In this document: positions 1-5,924 of the stretch, piece after piece
How the letters are laid out: the number at the start of each line of letters is the position of its first letter
Numbering within the stretch: the stretch's first letter is position 1
The notes under the pieces: generated by a model
The model's database searches: none
What the model saw: only the letters and a program-made list of their open reading frames with translations
What the model was told of the DNA's origin: nothing
NCBI GenBank assembly: GCA_027730885.1
Contig: JAQCHM010000218.1
Location: 1 to 5,985 of the forward strand
Length of the DNA: 5,985 nucleotides
Reading direction: 5' to 3'
DNA from: Actinomycetota bacterium
GTDB taxonomy: Bacteria; Actinomycetota; Acidimicrobiia; Acidimicrobiales; SZUA-35
Translations under genes and position numbers: made by a program

Positions 1-1
1 C

Positions 2-502
2 CTCGTCAACAACGCGGCGGCCACCCAGTCCAAGCCCTTTCTCGAGACCACCGAAGCCGACTGGGCGCCGCAGATCGACGTCACCGTCGGCGGCACCCTT
101 CGCCTGGTCCACGCCGTCGTCAAGGGCATGGTCGAACGTGGGTCGGGATCGATCGTCAGCCTGATGGGCGACTCCGGCCGTGTCGGTGAGTCGCGCCTCC
201 TCGTCACCGCGACGACACGGGCAACCACCACGGCGCTGACCAAGTCGCTGGCCAAGGAGTTCGGCCGCAACGGGGTCCGGGCCAACGCGGTGTCGATCGC
301 CCTGGTCCGCACGGAGAATCTCGACGCCCACACCGGCCAGGCTGACGACGAGCGGATGGCCCGAATCCGTGCCATGTACCCGCTCGGCCGTCTCGGCCGA
401 CCCGAAGACATCACCCCGACCATCTTGCTGCTGGCCTCACCGCTGTCGAGCTGGACCACTGGCCAGGTCCTCTCGGTCAACGGCGGCTACGCGATGGTGT
501 GA
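2..502 (+). CDS. SDR-family oxidoreductase-like protein, 5' truncated by window edge, catalytic tetrad substituted
   Basis: This is the C-terminal 166 residues of a short-chain dehydrogenase/reductase fold protein. The usual length is about 250 residues, so roughly 85 N-terminal residues, including the Gly-rich dinucleotide-binding loop, lie outside the window. The frame is open from position 2 to a TGA at 500-502. Seen: LVNNAA at the start (the SDR NNAG motif), an LTKSLAKEFG helix, GVRANAVS (the usual VNxxxPG region), and a typical C-terminal end with PLGRLGRPEDI and GQVLSVNGGY. The active site is odd. Counting from the conserved LTKSLA helix and the conserved glycines, the catalytic Tyr is Thr (206-208), the Lys is Arg (218-220), the Ser is Gly (167-169) and the structural Asn is Thr (83-85). 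The fold is therefore clear but normal SDR chemistry is doubtful. It sits 24 nt upstream of the molybdenum hydroxylase large-subunit gene in the same direction, so co-transcription is likely. Family assignment is secure; function is unknown. Confidence 0.9.
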   Translation, partial: LVNNAAATQSKPFLETTEADWAPQIDVTVGGTLRLVHAVVKGMVERGSGSIVSLMGDSGRVGESRLLVTATTRATTTALTKSLAKEFGRNGVRANAVSIALVRTENLDAHTGQADDERMARIRAMYPLGRLGRPEDITPTILLLASPLSSWTTGQVLSVNGGYAMV

Positions 503-526
503 GCGGCAGGGTCTGAACGGGGTCTG

Positions 527-2854
527 GTGCGCGAAGGGACTCGACCTGCAGTCACCAGGAAGGAGGATCACCGCCTGCTGACCGGCCGCGGCCGGTTCGT
601 CTCGGACCTCCAGCTCCCACGCATGGCCCACGTCGCCTTCGTCCGTAGCATCGTGGCCCATGCCCGCATCACCGGGATCGACACCACCGAAGCCGAGGCC
701 CTGCCCGGGGTCCGGCGTGTGTTCACCGCCGACAGTCCCGCGCTGATGGGCCTGGGCCTGCGGGCCAAGTCGGCCCTGCCCAGATACGTCGAGACCGAAC
801 AGCCCGCGCTGGCGCGGGGAGTCGTGCGGTTCGTCGGTGAAGCGGTCGCTGCGGTGGTCGCCGACGACCGCTACCTGGCCGAGGACGGCGCCGAGTTGGT
901 GGTCGTGGACGACGAGCCGCTCGGTGTCTCGATCCGTGCGTGGGATCCGCCGGCGGCGCCCCTCCACCACCAAGCCCCCGACAACGTCCTGGTCCACCGA
1001 GTGTTCGAGCGCGGTGACCCCGAGACCATCCTGTCCCAGGCCCACACCGTGGTCCGGCGATCGTTGATCACCAATCGGCACGCCGGCAATCCCCTGGAGT
1101 GTCGGGCGACGGTTGCGCTGTGGGACGACCATGATCACCTGACACTCTGGTCCGGCACCCAGATCCCCCACCTCGTGCGGAACATCCTGGCCGAGCTGCT
1201 GGGAGTGTCCGAGTCCAACGTGCGGGTGATCGCGCCCGACGTCGGCGGGGGATTCGGGGTGAAGGCCGTGCTCTATCCGGAGGATCTGGCCATCTGCGCC
1301 ATGGCCCGAACGATGGTGGGCACTCCGCTCAAATGGGTCGAGGACCGGGTCGAACATCTGCACGCAGCCACCCACGCCCGCGACCACCGGTACGACGTCA
1401 CCGCCGGGTTCGCCGAGGACGGCGAGTTGGTCGCGCTGGACGTCGACGCCTGGTGCAACGTCGGCGCCTACTCCGTCTCTCCCTGGACCGCGGGCATCGA
1501 GCCCCTCATGGCCGGCGGCCTGTTCACCGGCCCCTACCGGCTCGATCACTACCGCTGCGAGGTCCGAGGCGTCGCCACCAACACCTCACCCTCTGGCCCT
1601 TACCGCGGGGTCGCCCGACCGGCCACGGTCTTCGCGATGGAAGCCATCCTCGACTCCGGCGCGCGAGCCCTCGGCATGAGCGGCGCCGAGATCCGCCGCC
1701 GCAACCTGATCCGGCCCACCGACATCCCGTACCGGATGCCCACCGGCCTCGTCGACGACTCCGGCCACTACCTCGAATGCCTCGAGCAAGCTCTCGACAT
1801 CATCGGCTACGACGCGCTGGTGGCCGAACAAGCCCGCCGGCGGGCCGCCAATGACAAGCCGCTCGGCATCGGCTTCGCGGTCTACAACGAGCTGACCGGC
1901 CTCGGTCGGGCAGCGTCGGCCGGCCCGCGCATGCCGTTCCGCACCGGGCACGAAGCCTGCACCGTGCGGGTGAATCCGGACGGCAAACTTGTGGTCCTCT
2001 CCGGTGTCACCTCTCAGGGACAGGGACTCGAGACCACCTTGGCCCAAGTGGTGGCAGACGCGGTCGGCGTGGGCTACGACCACGTCGAAGTGCGCTACGG
2101 AGACACCAACGAGTCGCTCTGGGGCTTCGGTGCGTTCTCGTCGCGTCAGGCCGTCATCGCAGGCGGGGCGGCATCCACCGCCGCCGTTGCGGTCCGAGAC
2201 CAGATCCTCGAGTTGGCGGCCGACCTCTACGAAGCCAATCGAGACGACCTGAGGCTGTCCGACGGGCGGATCATGGTGGTGGGCAGCCCTCAGCCCATCG
2301 GCTCCCTGGCCGACCTCGCCCGGGTCGCCTACCTCGAGTCGAACCGCCTGCCCAAGGGGCATTCGCCCGGTCTCGAAGCCACCCGGTTCTACGATCCGGT
2401 GCTCGGAGCCTTTGCCGGGGGCGCCCAGGTAGCGGCGGTGGAAGTAGACACGGCGACCGGCGAGTTGACGGTGCTCGATTGGGTCTGTGTCGAGGACTCC
2501 GGCCGGGTGATCAACGCACAGATCGTTGAGGGCCAGGTCATGGGCTCGCTGGCCCAAGGTCTGGGTGGCGCGCTTTACGAACACCTGGTGTATGACCGCG
2601 ACGGCAACCTCGTCACCGGCACGCTGCTCGACTATCTGATGCCGTCCGGGGCCGAGACGCCCGAGTTCCGCCTTGGTCACCTCGAGCATCCGGCCGACAA
2701 CCCACTCGGCGTTCGCGGCGTCGGGGAAGGCGGCACGCTCGGGCCGGCCGCCGTGCTCGCCGGAGCGGTCGCCGACGCCATCGGCCTCGAGATCGACCGA
2801 CTTCCCATCACGCCGTCCCGCCTGTGGGTGCTCCTCCACGAGGGCAACCGATGA
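527..2854 (+). CDS. Molybdenum hydroxylase large (molybdopterin-binding) subunit, CoxL/xanthine dehydrogenase family
   Basis: A 775-residue catalytic subunit of an L-M-S molybdenum hydroxylase, which adds a water-derived oxygen to a substrate carbon at a Mo-pterin centre in the cytoplasm. Seen: an N-terminal RKEDHRLLTGRGRF motif (residues 11-24) typical of the family; the aldehyde oxidase/xanthine dehydrogenase a/b hammerhead domain at about 15-130; Mo-cofactor domains at about 140-380 and 400-700; GGGFGVK at 240-246; the active-site loop PYRGVARP at 358-365; TSQGQGLETT at 495-504; and GVGEGG at 731-736, whose Glu734 matches the family's catalytic base. The length is normal for CoxL-like proteins (about 770-810). 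The loop has no Cys as in form I CO dehydrogenase (AYxCSFR); it resembles the form II-type AYRGAGR. The GTG start is chosen because the conserved N-terminal motif begins only 10 residues later; the SD upstream is weak (GGGG at 519-522). The gene ends overlapping the medium-subunit gene. The substrate cannot be read from the sequence. Confidence 0.93.
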   Translation: MREGTRPAVTRKEDHRLLTGRGRFVSDLQLPRMAHVAFVRSIVAHARITGIDTTEAEALPGVRRVFTADSPALMGLGLRAKSALPRYVETEQPALARGVVRFVGEAVAAVVADDRYLAEDGAELVVVDDEPLGVSIRAWDPPAAPLHHQAPDNVLVHRVFERGDPETILSQAHTVVRRSLITNRHAGNPLECRATVALWDDHDHLTLWSGTQIPHLVRNILAELLGVSESNVRVIAPDVGGGFGVKAVLYPEDLAICAMARTMVGTPLKWVEDRVEHLHAATHARDHRYDVTAGFAEDGELVALDVDAWCNVGAYSVSPWTAGIEPLMAGGLFTGPYRLDHYRCEVRGVATNTSPSGPYRGVARPATVFAMEAILDSGARALGMSGAEIRRRNLIRPTDIPYRMPTGLVDDSGHYLECLEQALDIIGYDALVAEQARRRAANDKPLGIGFAVYNELTGLGRAASAGPRMPFRTGHEACTVRVNPDGKLVVLSGVTSQGQGLETTLAQVVADAVGVGYDHVEVRYGDTNESLWGFGAFSSRQAVIAGGAASTAAVAVRDQILELAADLYEANRDDLRLSDGRIMVVGSPQPIGSLADLARVAYLESNRLPKGHSPGLEATRFYDPVLGAFAGGAQVAAVEVDTATGELTVLDWVCVEDSGRVINAQIVEGQVMGSLAQGLGGALYEHLVYDRDGNLVTGTLLDYLMPSGAETPEFRLGHLEHPADNPLGVRGVGEGGTLGPAAVLAGAVADAIGLEIDRLPITPSRLWVLLHEGNR
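2840..2844 (+). promoter_or_regulatory. Ribosome binding site of the medium-subunit gene
   Basis: GAGGG, 6 nt before ATG 2851 and inside the last codons of the large-subunit gene. It decides the medium-subunit start against an in-frame ATG at 2824, which lacks such a site and would add nine residues before the conserved family N-terminus (KPAPFRYERP). Confidence 0.6.
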
Positions 2855-3681
2855 AGCCGGCGCCCTTCCGGTACGAGCGTCCCACCACCTTGGAGGAAGC
2901 GGTGTCGCTCCTGGCCGGCGACGAGGAGGCGAAGCTGATCGCGGGTGGGCAGAGCCTGCTTCCGCTGCTCTCGCTCCGGCTGGCTCGCCCATCGGTCCTG
3001 GTCGACCTGGACGGCATCGACGAATTGACGGCGATCAACCTCGACCCGGCCGGTAGCGTCGTCCGCTTCGGGGCGATGGTCCGCCACCACATCTCGGCCT
3101 CCCAGACGCACCATCCGCTGGTGGCCGACGCAGCGGGGTGGATCGGCCACACGGCCATTCGCTCGAGAGGCACCATCGGCGGAAGTTTGGCCCACGCCGA
3201 CCCCGCGGCCGAACTGCCCGCGGTCGCACTGGCCCTGGACGCGACGATGCACGTGCTCGGGCCTCGCGGCGCCCGGAGTGTCCCGGCCTCGAACTTCTTC
3301 GTGGGCACGTTCCAGACGGCCTTGGCCGCAGACGAACTGCTCGTCGACGTCGACTTCCCGATCCCCCGCCGCTGGGGGTTTGCCGAAGTGGCCCGCAAGC
3401 ACGGCGACTTCGCCCTCGTGCTCGTGGTCGCGGCCGAACTGCAGGACGGGTGGCGGCTGGTGGCGGGCGGTCTGGGCGGTACCCCGATCCGGCTGACTGC
3501 TGCTGAAGCTGCGCTCGATGCCGGCGTCGATCCGGCGGAGGCGGGCGCGGCCGCTCAGTCGGCGGTCGACCCCGTGGCCCATTTGCACGCCAGCTCGGCG
3601 TACCTGGCTGCGATGGCCGGCACGTTGGTTACGAAAGCGCTGGCAAATGTGTCAGTTGACACACGAAATCGCGATCGATGA
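2851..3681 (+). CDS. Molybdenum hydroxylase medium (FAD-binding) subunit, CoxM family
   Basis: A 276-residue flavoprotein subunit that accepts electrons from the [2Fe-2S] subunit and passes them to an external acceptor. Seen: an N-terminal FAD_binding_5-type domain at about 1-170 with the two FAD-pyrophosphate signatures, AGGQSLLPLL at residues 31-40 and GTIGGSLAHADPAAELP at 107-123, and a C-terminal CO_deh_flav_C-type domain at about 175-270 opening with ARKHGDFALV (181-190). The length is normal for CoxM-like proteins (about 270-290). The start codon overlaps the large-subunit stop as ATGA, so translation of the two subunits is probably coupled. I see no Cys-rich insertion of the kind found in 4-hydroxybenzoyl-CoA reductase. 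The last codons overlap the palindrome that precedes the next gene. The fold is certain; the physiological electron acceptor is unknown. Confidence 0.93.
   Translation: MKPAPFRYERPTTLEEAVSLLAGDEEAKLIAGGQSLLPLLSLRLARPSVLVDLDGIDELTAINLDPAGSVVRFGAMVRHHISASQTHHPLVADAAGWIGHTAIRSRGTIGGSLAHADPAAELPAVALALDATMHVLGPRGARSVPASNFFVGTFQTALAADELLVDVDFPIPRRWGFAEVARKHGDFALVLVVAAELQDGWRLVAGGLGGTPIRLTAAEAALDAGVDPAEAGAAAQSAVDPVAHLHASSAYLAAMAGTLVTKALANVSVDTRNRDR
3648..3663 (+). promoter_or_regulatory. Perfect palindromic operator candidate overlapping a -35-like hexamer
   Basis: TGTGTCA-GT-TGACACA is a perfect 7-bp inverted repeat with a 2-nt centre. It lies in the last codons of the medium-subunit gene, about 95 nt upstream of the binding-protein start. 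It contains TTGACA at 3656-3661, identical to the sigma-70 -35 consensus. No good -10 hexamer lies 16-18 nt downstream (3678-3685 reads ATGACGAG). The symmetry suits a dimeric repressor or activator; I cannot name the regulator family. No regulator gene is visible in the window. Confidence 0.5.
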
Positions 3682-3744
3682 CGAGACCCGATGCGGGACC
3701 GGCTACGTTCTTCTCGAAGCTGCGTATGTGGCGGAAACAACGAA

Positions 3745-3755
3745 AAAGGGGAAGG
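3745..3755 (+). promoter_or_regulatory. Ribosome binding site deciding the binding-protein start
   Basis: A purine run AAAGGGGAAGG ends 3 nt before ATG 3759, with its GGGG core 7 nt away. It favours 3759 over the in-frame ATGs at 3678 and 3726, which lack an SD and would put a 27- or 11-residue basic extension before a normal lipoprotein signal peptide. Confidence 0.65.
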
Positions 3756-3758
3756 TAC

Positions 3759-5348
3759 ATGAAGATCAAGAATCGATGGCTCCAACTGTTGGCGCTGCTG
3801 CTTGCTTTCAGCATGGTGGCCGCGGCCTGTGGCGGAGGGAGCAGTGACGCCCCCGGCGATGGCGACGCAGGAGCTGATGCCGAGGCAGACGCGGAAGAAC
3901 AAGCGATCGAAGACGCCGTCACCGACGCGCGCGACGGGGACGAGGAGGAGCCGGAGGAAGAGATGGCTGCTCCAACCAACATGGAGGAGTTGGAGGCGCG
4001 GTGGGAGGCCAACCGTCAGAAGATCGTCGACAAGTTGACCGAGGGCATCGAGTCCGGTGAGTACGGCCTCGACGAGGCCACCAACATCGTGACCGGCCCC
4101 AGCGGCATCGAGATCGACCTCAACAACTGCCCCTCCAACTGGACCAACGACGAGGGCATCGCCGACACCATCGAGATCGGCTACTCGGGCCCCGAGTCCG
4201 GCAACCTGGCCGCCTACGGCAACATGGCTGTCGGCTGGAACACCTACATCGACTACGTGAACGAGAACGGCGGTATCGGCGGCACGCCGATCGAGCTGCT
4301 CACGCGTGACGATCAGTACGTGGCCACGGTCGCCATCGAACAGGTCGACCAGCTGCTGCAGGCCGACAAGCCCTTCGCCATCCACACCCTGGGCACGCCC
4401 AGCGTCATGGCGACCCGGGGCACGTTGAACGAAAAGTGCGTTCCGAACCCGTTCGTGAACACCGGCCACCCGGCCTGGGGCGATCCCCTCGGCCACCCGT
4501 GGACCACCGGCTCGTTCCTGAACTACTTGACCGAGGCCATCCTCTGGGGCGCCTGGATCAAGGAGAACATGGCCGACCAACTGCCGGTTGAGGTCGTCGG
4601 CATCGTCATGGAGAACGACTTCGGTATCGCCTACCAGCAGGGTATGGAGGACTACGCCAAGAAGAACCCCGACGTCGTCAGCAAGTTCACGGCCATCCCC
4701 TTCGACCCGGCTGCGCCGACGTTGACCAACGAGATGACAACGGCAGCTGCCTTGAAAGCTGACGTCGCCATCGGCATGATGGCCGGCAATCCGTGTCTGC
4801 AGATGATCGAAGAGGCGGGCCGTAACGGCATGCAGTCTTCGGGCATGGTGCTGTTCATCTCCCAGACCTGCAAGGACCCCAACTCCTTCATGATCCCCGC
4901 GGGCTCTTCGTCCGACGGCTGGTACATCGTCGGTGGCGGACAGAAGGTCAACACCGACCCGCAGTACGCAGATGACGTCTACGTGCAGTTCGCCAACCAG
5001 CTCATCACCGACGCCGGTCACGATCCGAAGATCGGCCTGATCTTCACCGGGATGTTCTTCATCTGGGGCACCGTCGAGGCACTGCGCATCGCCGAGGCCC
5101 TGCCTGACGGGCTCACACGTACGAATTTCATGCTGGCGCTGCGGTCGCTTGACCTCGAGCACCCGCAGTTGGTTAAGGGCGTCAAGTTCCGGGTCGACGG
5201 CACCAACGACGCTTACCTCGTCGAAGGTTCCGACTTCAGCCAGTGGGACTCTGAGGGTGAGACCTGGAAGCAGCTGGGCGGCCTGGTCGACATCGACGGC
5301 CTCTCGGGCACCTGCACCTGGAAGACCGACGGCTCCGGCTGCGGCTGA
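3759..5348 (+). CDS. ABC transporter substrate-binding lipoprotein, branched-chain amino acid (LivK/Peripla_BP_6) type
   Basis: A 529-residue extracytoplasmic ligand receptor, anchored to the membrane by lipid and delivering a small molecule to an ABC importer. Seen: signal peptide MKIKNR plus a hydrophobic stretch (7-23) and a lipobox ending AAAC with Cys24. A very acidic low-complexity linker follows at 30-68 (19 Asp/Glu, one Arg), then a probable charged helix at about 74-99. The type I periplasmic-binding domain runs from about 137 (IEIGYSGPESGNLAAYG) to about 500, with the family-like GGIGGTPIELLTRDDQY (171-187) and HTLGTPS (209-215). The mature part has six Cys (124, 227, 346, 371, 519, 528), an even number that would allow disulfides. 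It is longer than classical LivK (about 370) because of the N-terminal extension. The ligand cannot be deduced: family members bind amino acids but also aromatic acids, amides and urea. It lies between the medium and small hydroxylase genes, 77 nt after the former, with its own operator-like palindrome and terminator. No permease or ATPase gene is present here. Confidence 0.92.
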   Translation: MKIKNRWLQLLALLLAFSMVAAACGGGSSDAPGDGDAGADAEADAEEQAIEDAVTDARDGDEEEPEEEMAAPTNMEELEARWEANRQKIVDKLTEGIESGEYGLDEATNIVTGPSGIEIDLNNCPSNWTNDEGIADTIEIGYSGPESGNLAAYGNMAVGWNTYIDYVNENGGIGGTPIELLTRDDQYVATVAIEQVDQLLQADKPFAIHTLGTPSVMATRGTLNEKCVPNPFVNTGHPAWGDPLGHPWTTGSFLNYLTEAILWGAWIKENMADQLPVEVVGIVMENDFGIAYQQGMEDYAKKNPDVVSKFTAIPFDPAAPTLTNEMTTAAALKADVAIGMMAGNPCLQMIEEAGRNGMQSSGMVLFISQTCKDPNSFMIPAGSSSDGWYIVGGGQKVNTDPQYADDVYVQFANQLITDAGHDPKIGLIFTGMFFIWGTVEALRIAEALPDGLTRTNFMLALRSLDLEHPQLVKGVKFRVDGTNDAYLVEGSDFSQWDSEGETWKQLGGLVDIDGLSGTCTWKTDGSGCG

Positions 5349-5378
5349 TCGCAGGTTGAGCTAGCCAGTTAGCTGCGA
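5349..5378 (+). other. Short imperfect stem-loop directly after the binding-protein stop codon
   Basis: TCGCAG (5349-5354) is complementary to CTGCGA (5373-5378), with a smaller inner pairing CTA (5361-5363) with TAG (5370-5372). It abuts the stem of the terminator-like hairpin that begins at 5379, so the two could stack as tandem stem-loops. Only six outer base pairs are perfect, so this could be chance. Confidence 0.25.
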
Positions 5379-5416
5379 GACGTCCGCCCCACCTTGGGGC
5401 GGACGTCCTGCTTTTT
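5379..5416 (+). terminator. Intrinsic terminator-like hairpin between the binding-protein and small-subunit genes
   Basis: A perfect 12-bp stem, GACGTCCGCCCC (5379-5390) with GGGGCGGACGTC (5396-5407), closes a 5-nt ACCTT loop. A TTTTT run follows at 5412-5416. The T-run starts 4 nt after the stem (CTGC between), which may lower efficiency. It would end the binding-protein transcript 30-70 nt after its stop codon. The ribosome binding site of the next gene starts at 5419, so a small-subunit message from an upstream promoter must read through this structure. Confidence 0.8.
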
Positions 5417-5418
5417 CC

Positions 5419-5424
5419 GAGGAG
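5419..5424 (+). promoter_or_regulatory. Ribosome binding site of the small-subunit gene
   Basis: GAGGAG, 5 nt before ATG 5430. It fixes the start against an in-frame upstream ATG-like extension beginning at 5394, inside the terminator loop, which would add 12 non-conserved residues. It lies only 2 nt after the terminator T-run. Confidence 0.75.
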
Positions 5425-5429
5425 CACGC

Positions 5430-5924
5430 ATGGAACGCTTGGTCGTCTCGTTCACCGTCAACCGCGAATCACGACAGGTCACCGTGGAACCGAGGGTGAC
5501 GCTGGCCGACGCGCTCCGGGAACATCTCGGACTGACGGGCACCCACCTGGGCTGCGAGCACGGTGTCTGCGGCGCCTGCGCCATCCTGGTCGATGGCCGG
5601 CCCGTACGTTCCTGTCTGATGCTGACGGTCCAGGCCGAAGGCGCCGATCTACTGACGGTCGAGGGTCTCGCCCACCCCGACGGCACCCTGCACCCACTCC
5701 AGCAGGCGTTCAGCGACTGCCATGGCTTGCAGTGTGGCTTCTGCACGCCCGGCATGCTGATGACGGCGGTGCATCTCCTGGCCACGAACCCCTCCCCCAC
5801 CCGGGACGAGGTGCGGGTCGAGTTGTCGGGCAATCTCTGCCGCTGCACCGGCTACCGCTCGATCACCGATTCGGTGCTGGCGGCCGCGGAGACTCTGCTG
5901 GCCGCGGAGGCGGCAGAGCGCTAG
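5430..5924 (+). CDS. Molybdenum hydroxylase small ([2Fe-2S]) subunit, CoxS family
   Basis: A 164-residue iron-sulfur subunit that carries electrons from the Mo centre of the large subunit to FAD of the medium subunit. Seen: an N-terminal plant-ferredoxin-type [2Fe-2S] domain (about 3-78) with Cys42, Cys47, Cys50 and Cys62, and a C-terminal all-helical [2Fe-2S]_2 domain (about 85-160) with Cys102, Cys105, Cys137 and Cys139 in QCGFCTPGM and NLCRCTGY. All eight ligands are present, so both clusters should form. Gln101 before CGFC matches the residue that contacts the pterin cofactor in this family. The length is normal (about 155-170). Although it must assemble with the large and medium subunits, its gene is cut off from theirs by the binding-protein gene and the terminator-like hairpin; more usual orders are M-S-L or S-M-L in one block. 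It most likely belongs with the two other subunits, but the sequence alone cannot prove pairing. Confidence 0.93.
   Translation: MERLVVSFTVNRESRQVTVEPRVTLADALREHLGLTGTHLGCEHGVCGACAILVDGRPVRSCLMLTVQAEGADLLTVEGLAHPDGTLHPLQQAFSDCHGLQCGFCTPGMLMTAVHLLATNPSPTRDEVRVELSGNLCRCTGYRSITDSVLAAAETLLAAEAAER

Noticed and set aside
557..566. AGGAAGGAGG looks like an excellent Shine-Dalgarno sequence just inside the large-subunit gene.
   Set aside because: It encodes the conserved RKED of the family N-terminus, and only CTG codons follow at a suitable distance (575, 578). A start there would remove the conserved motif.
527..2854. Annotation as aerobic carbon monoxide dehydrogenase coxL.
   Set aside because: The Cys-containing AYxCSFR loop of form I CO dehydrogenase is absent; PYRGVAR is present instead.
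1586..2992. Long minus-strand open frame (468 codons) opposite the large-subunit gene, and a similar one at 437-1549.
   Set aside because: Low-complexity Gly/Arg/Val/Asp composition with no domain signature; a codon-bias shadow of the + strand gene.
3679..3684. TGACGA as a -10 element 17 nt after TTGACA.
   Set aside because: It matches TATAAT poorly; TACGTT at 3704-3709 fits TAnnnT but has no -35 at the right distance. I do not call a defined promoter, only the palindrome.
3555..5162. Long open frame on the minus strand (535 codons) opposite the binding-protein gene.
   Set aside because: It is antisense to a clearly conserved gene, lacks recognisable motifs, and spans the operator and two gene boundaries; long antisense frames are common in GC-rich DNA.
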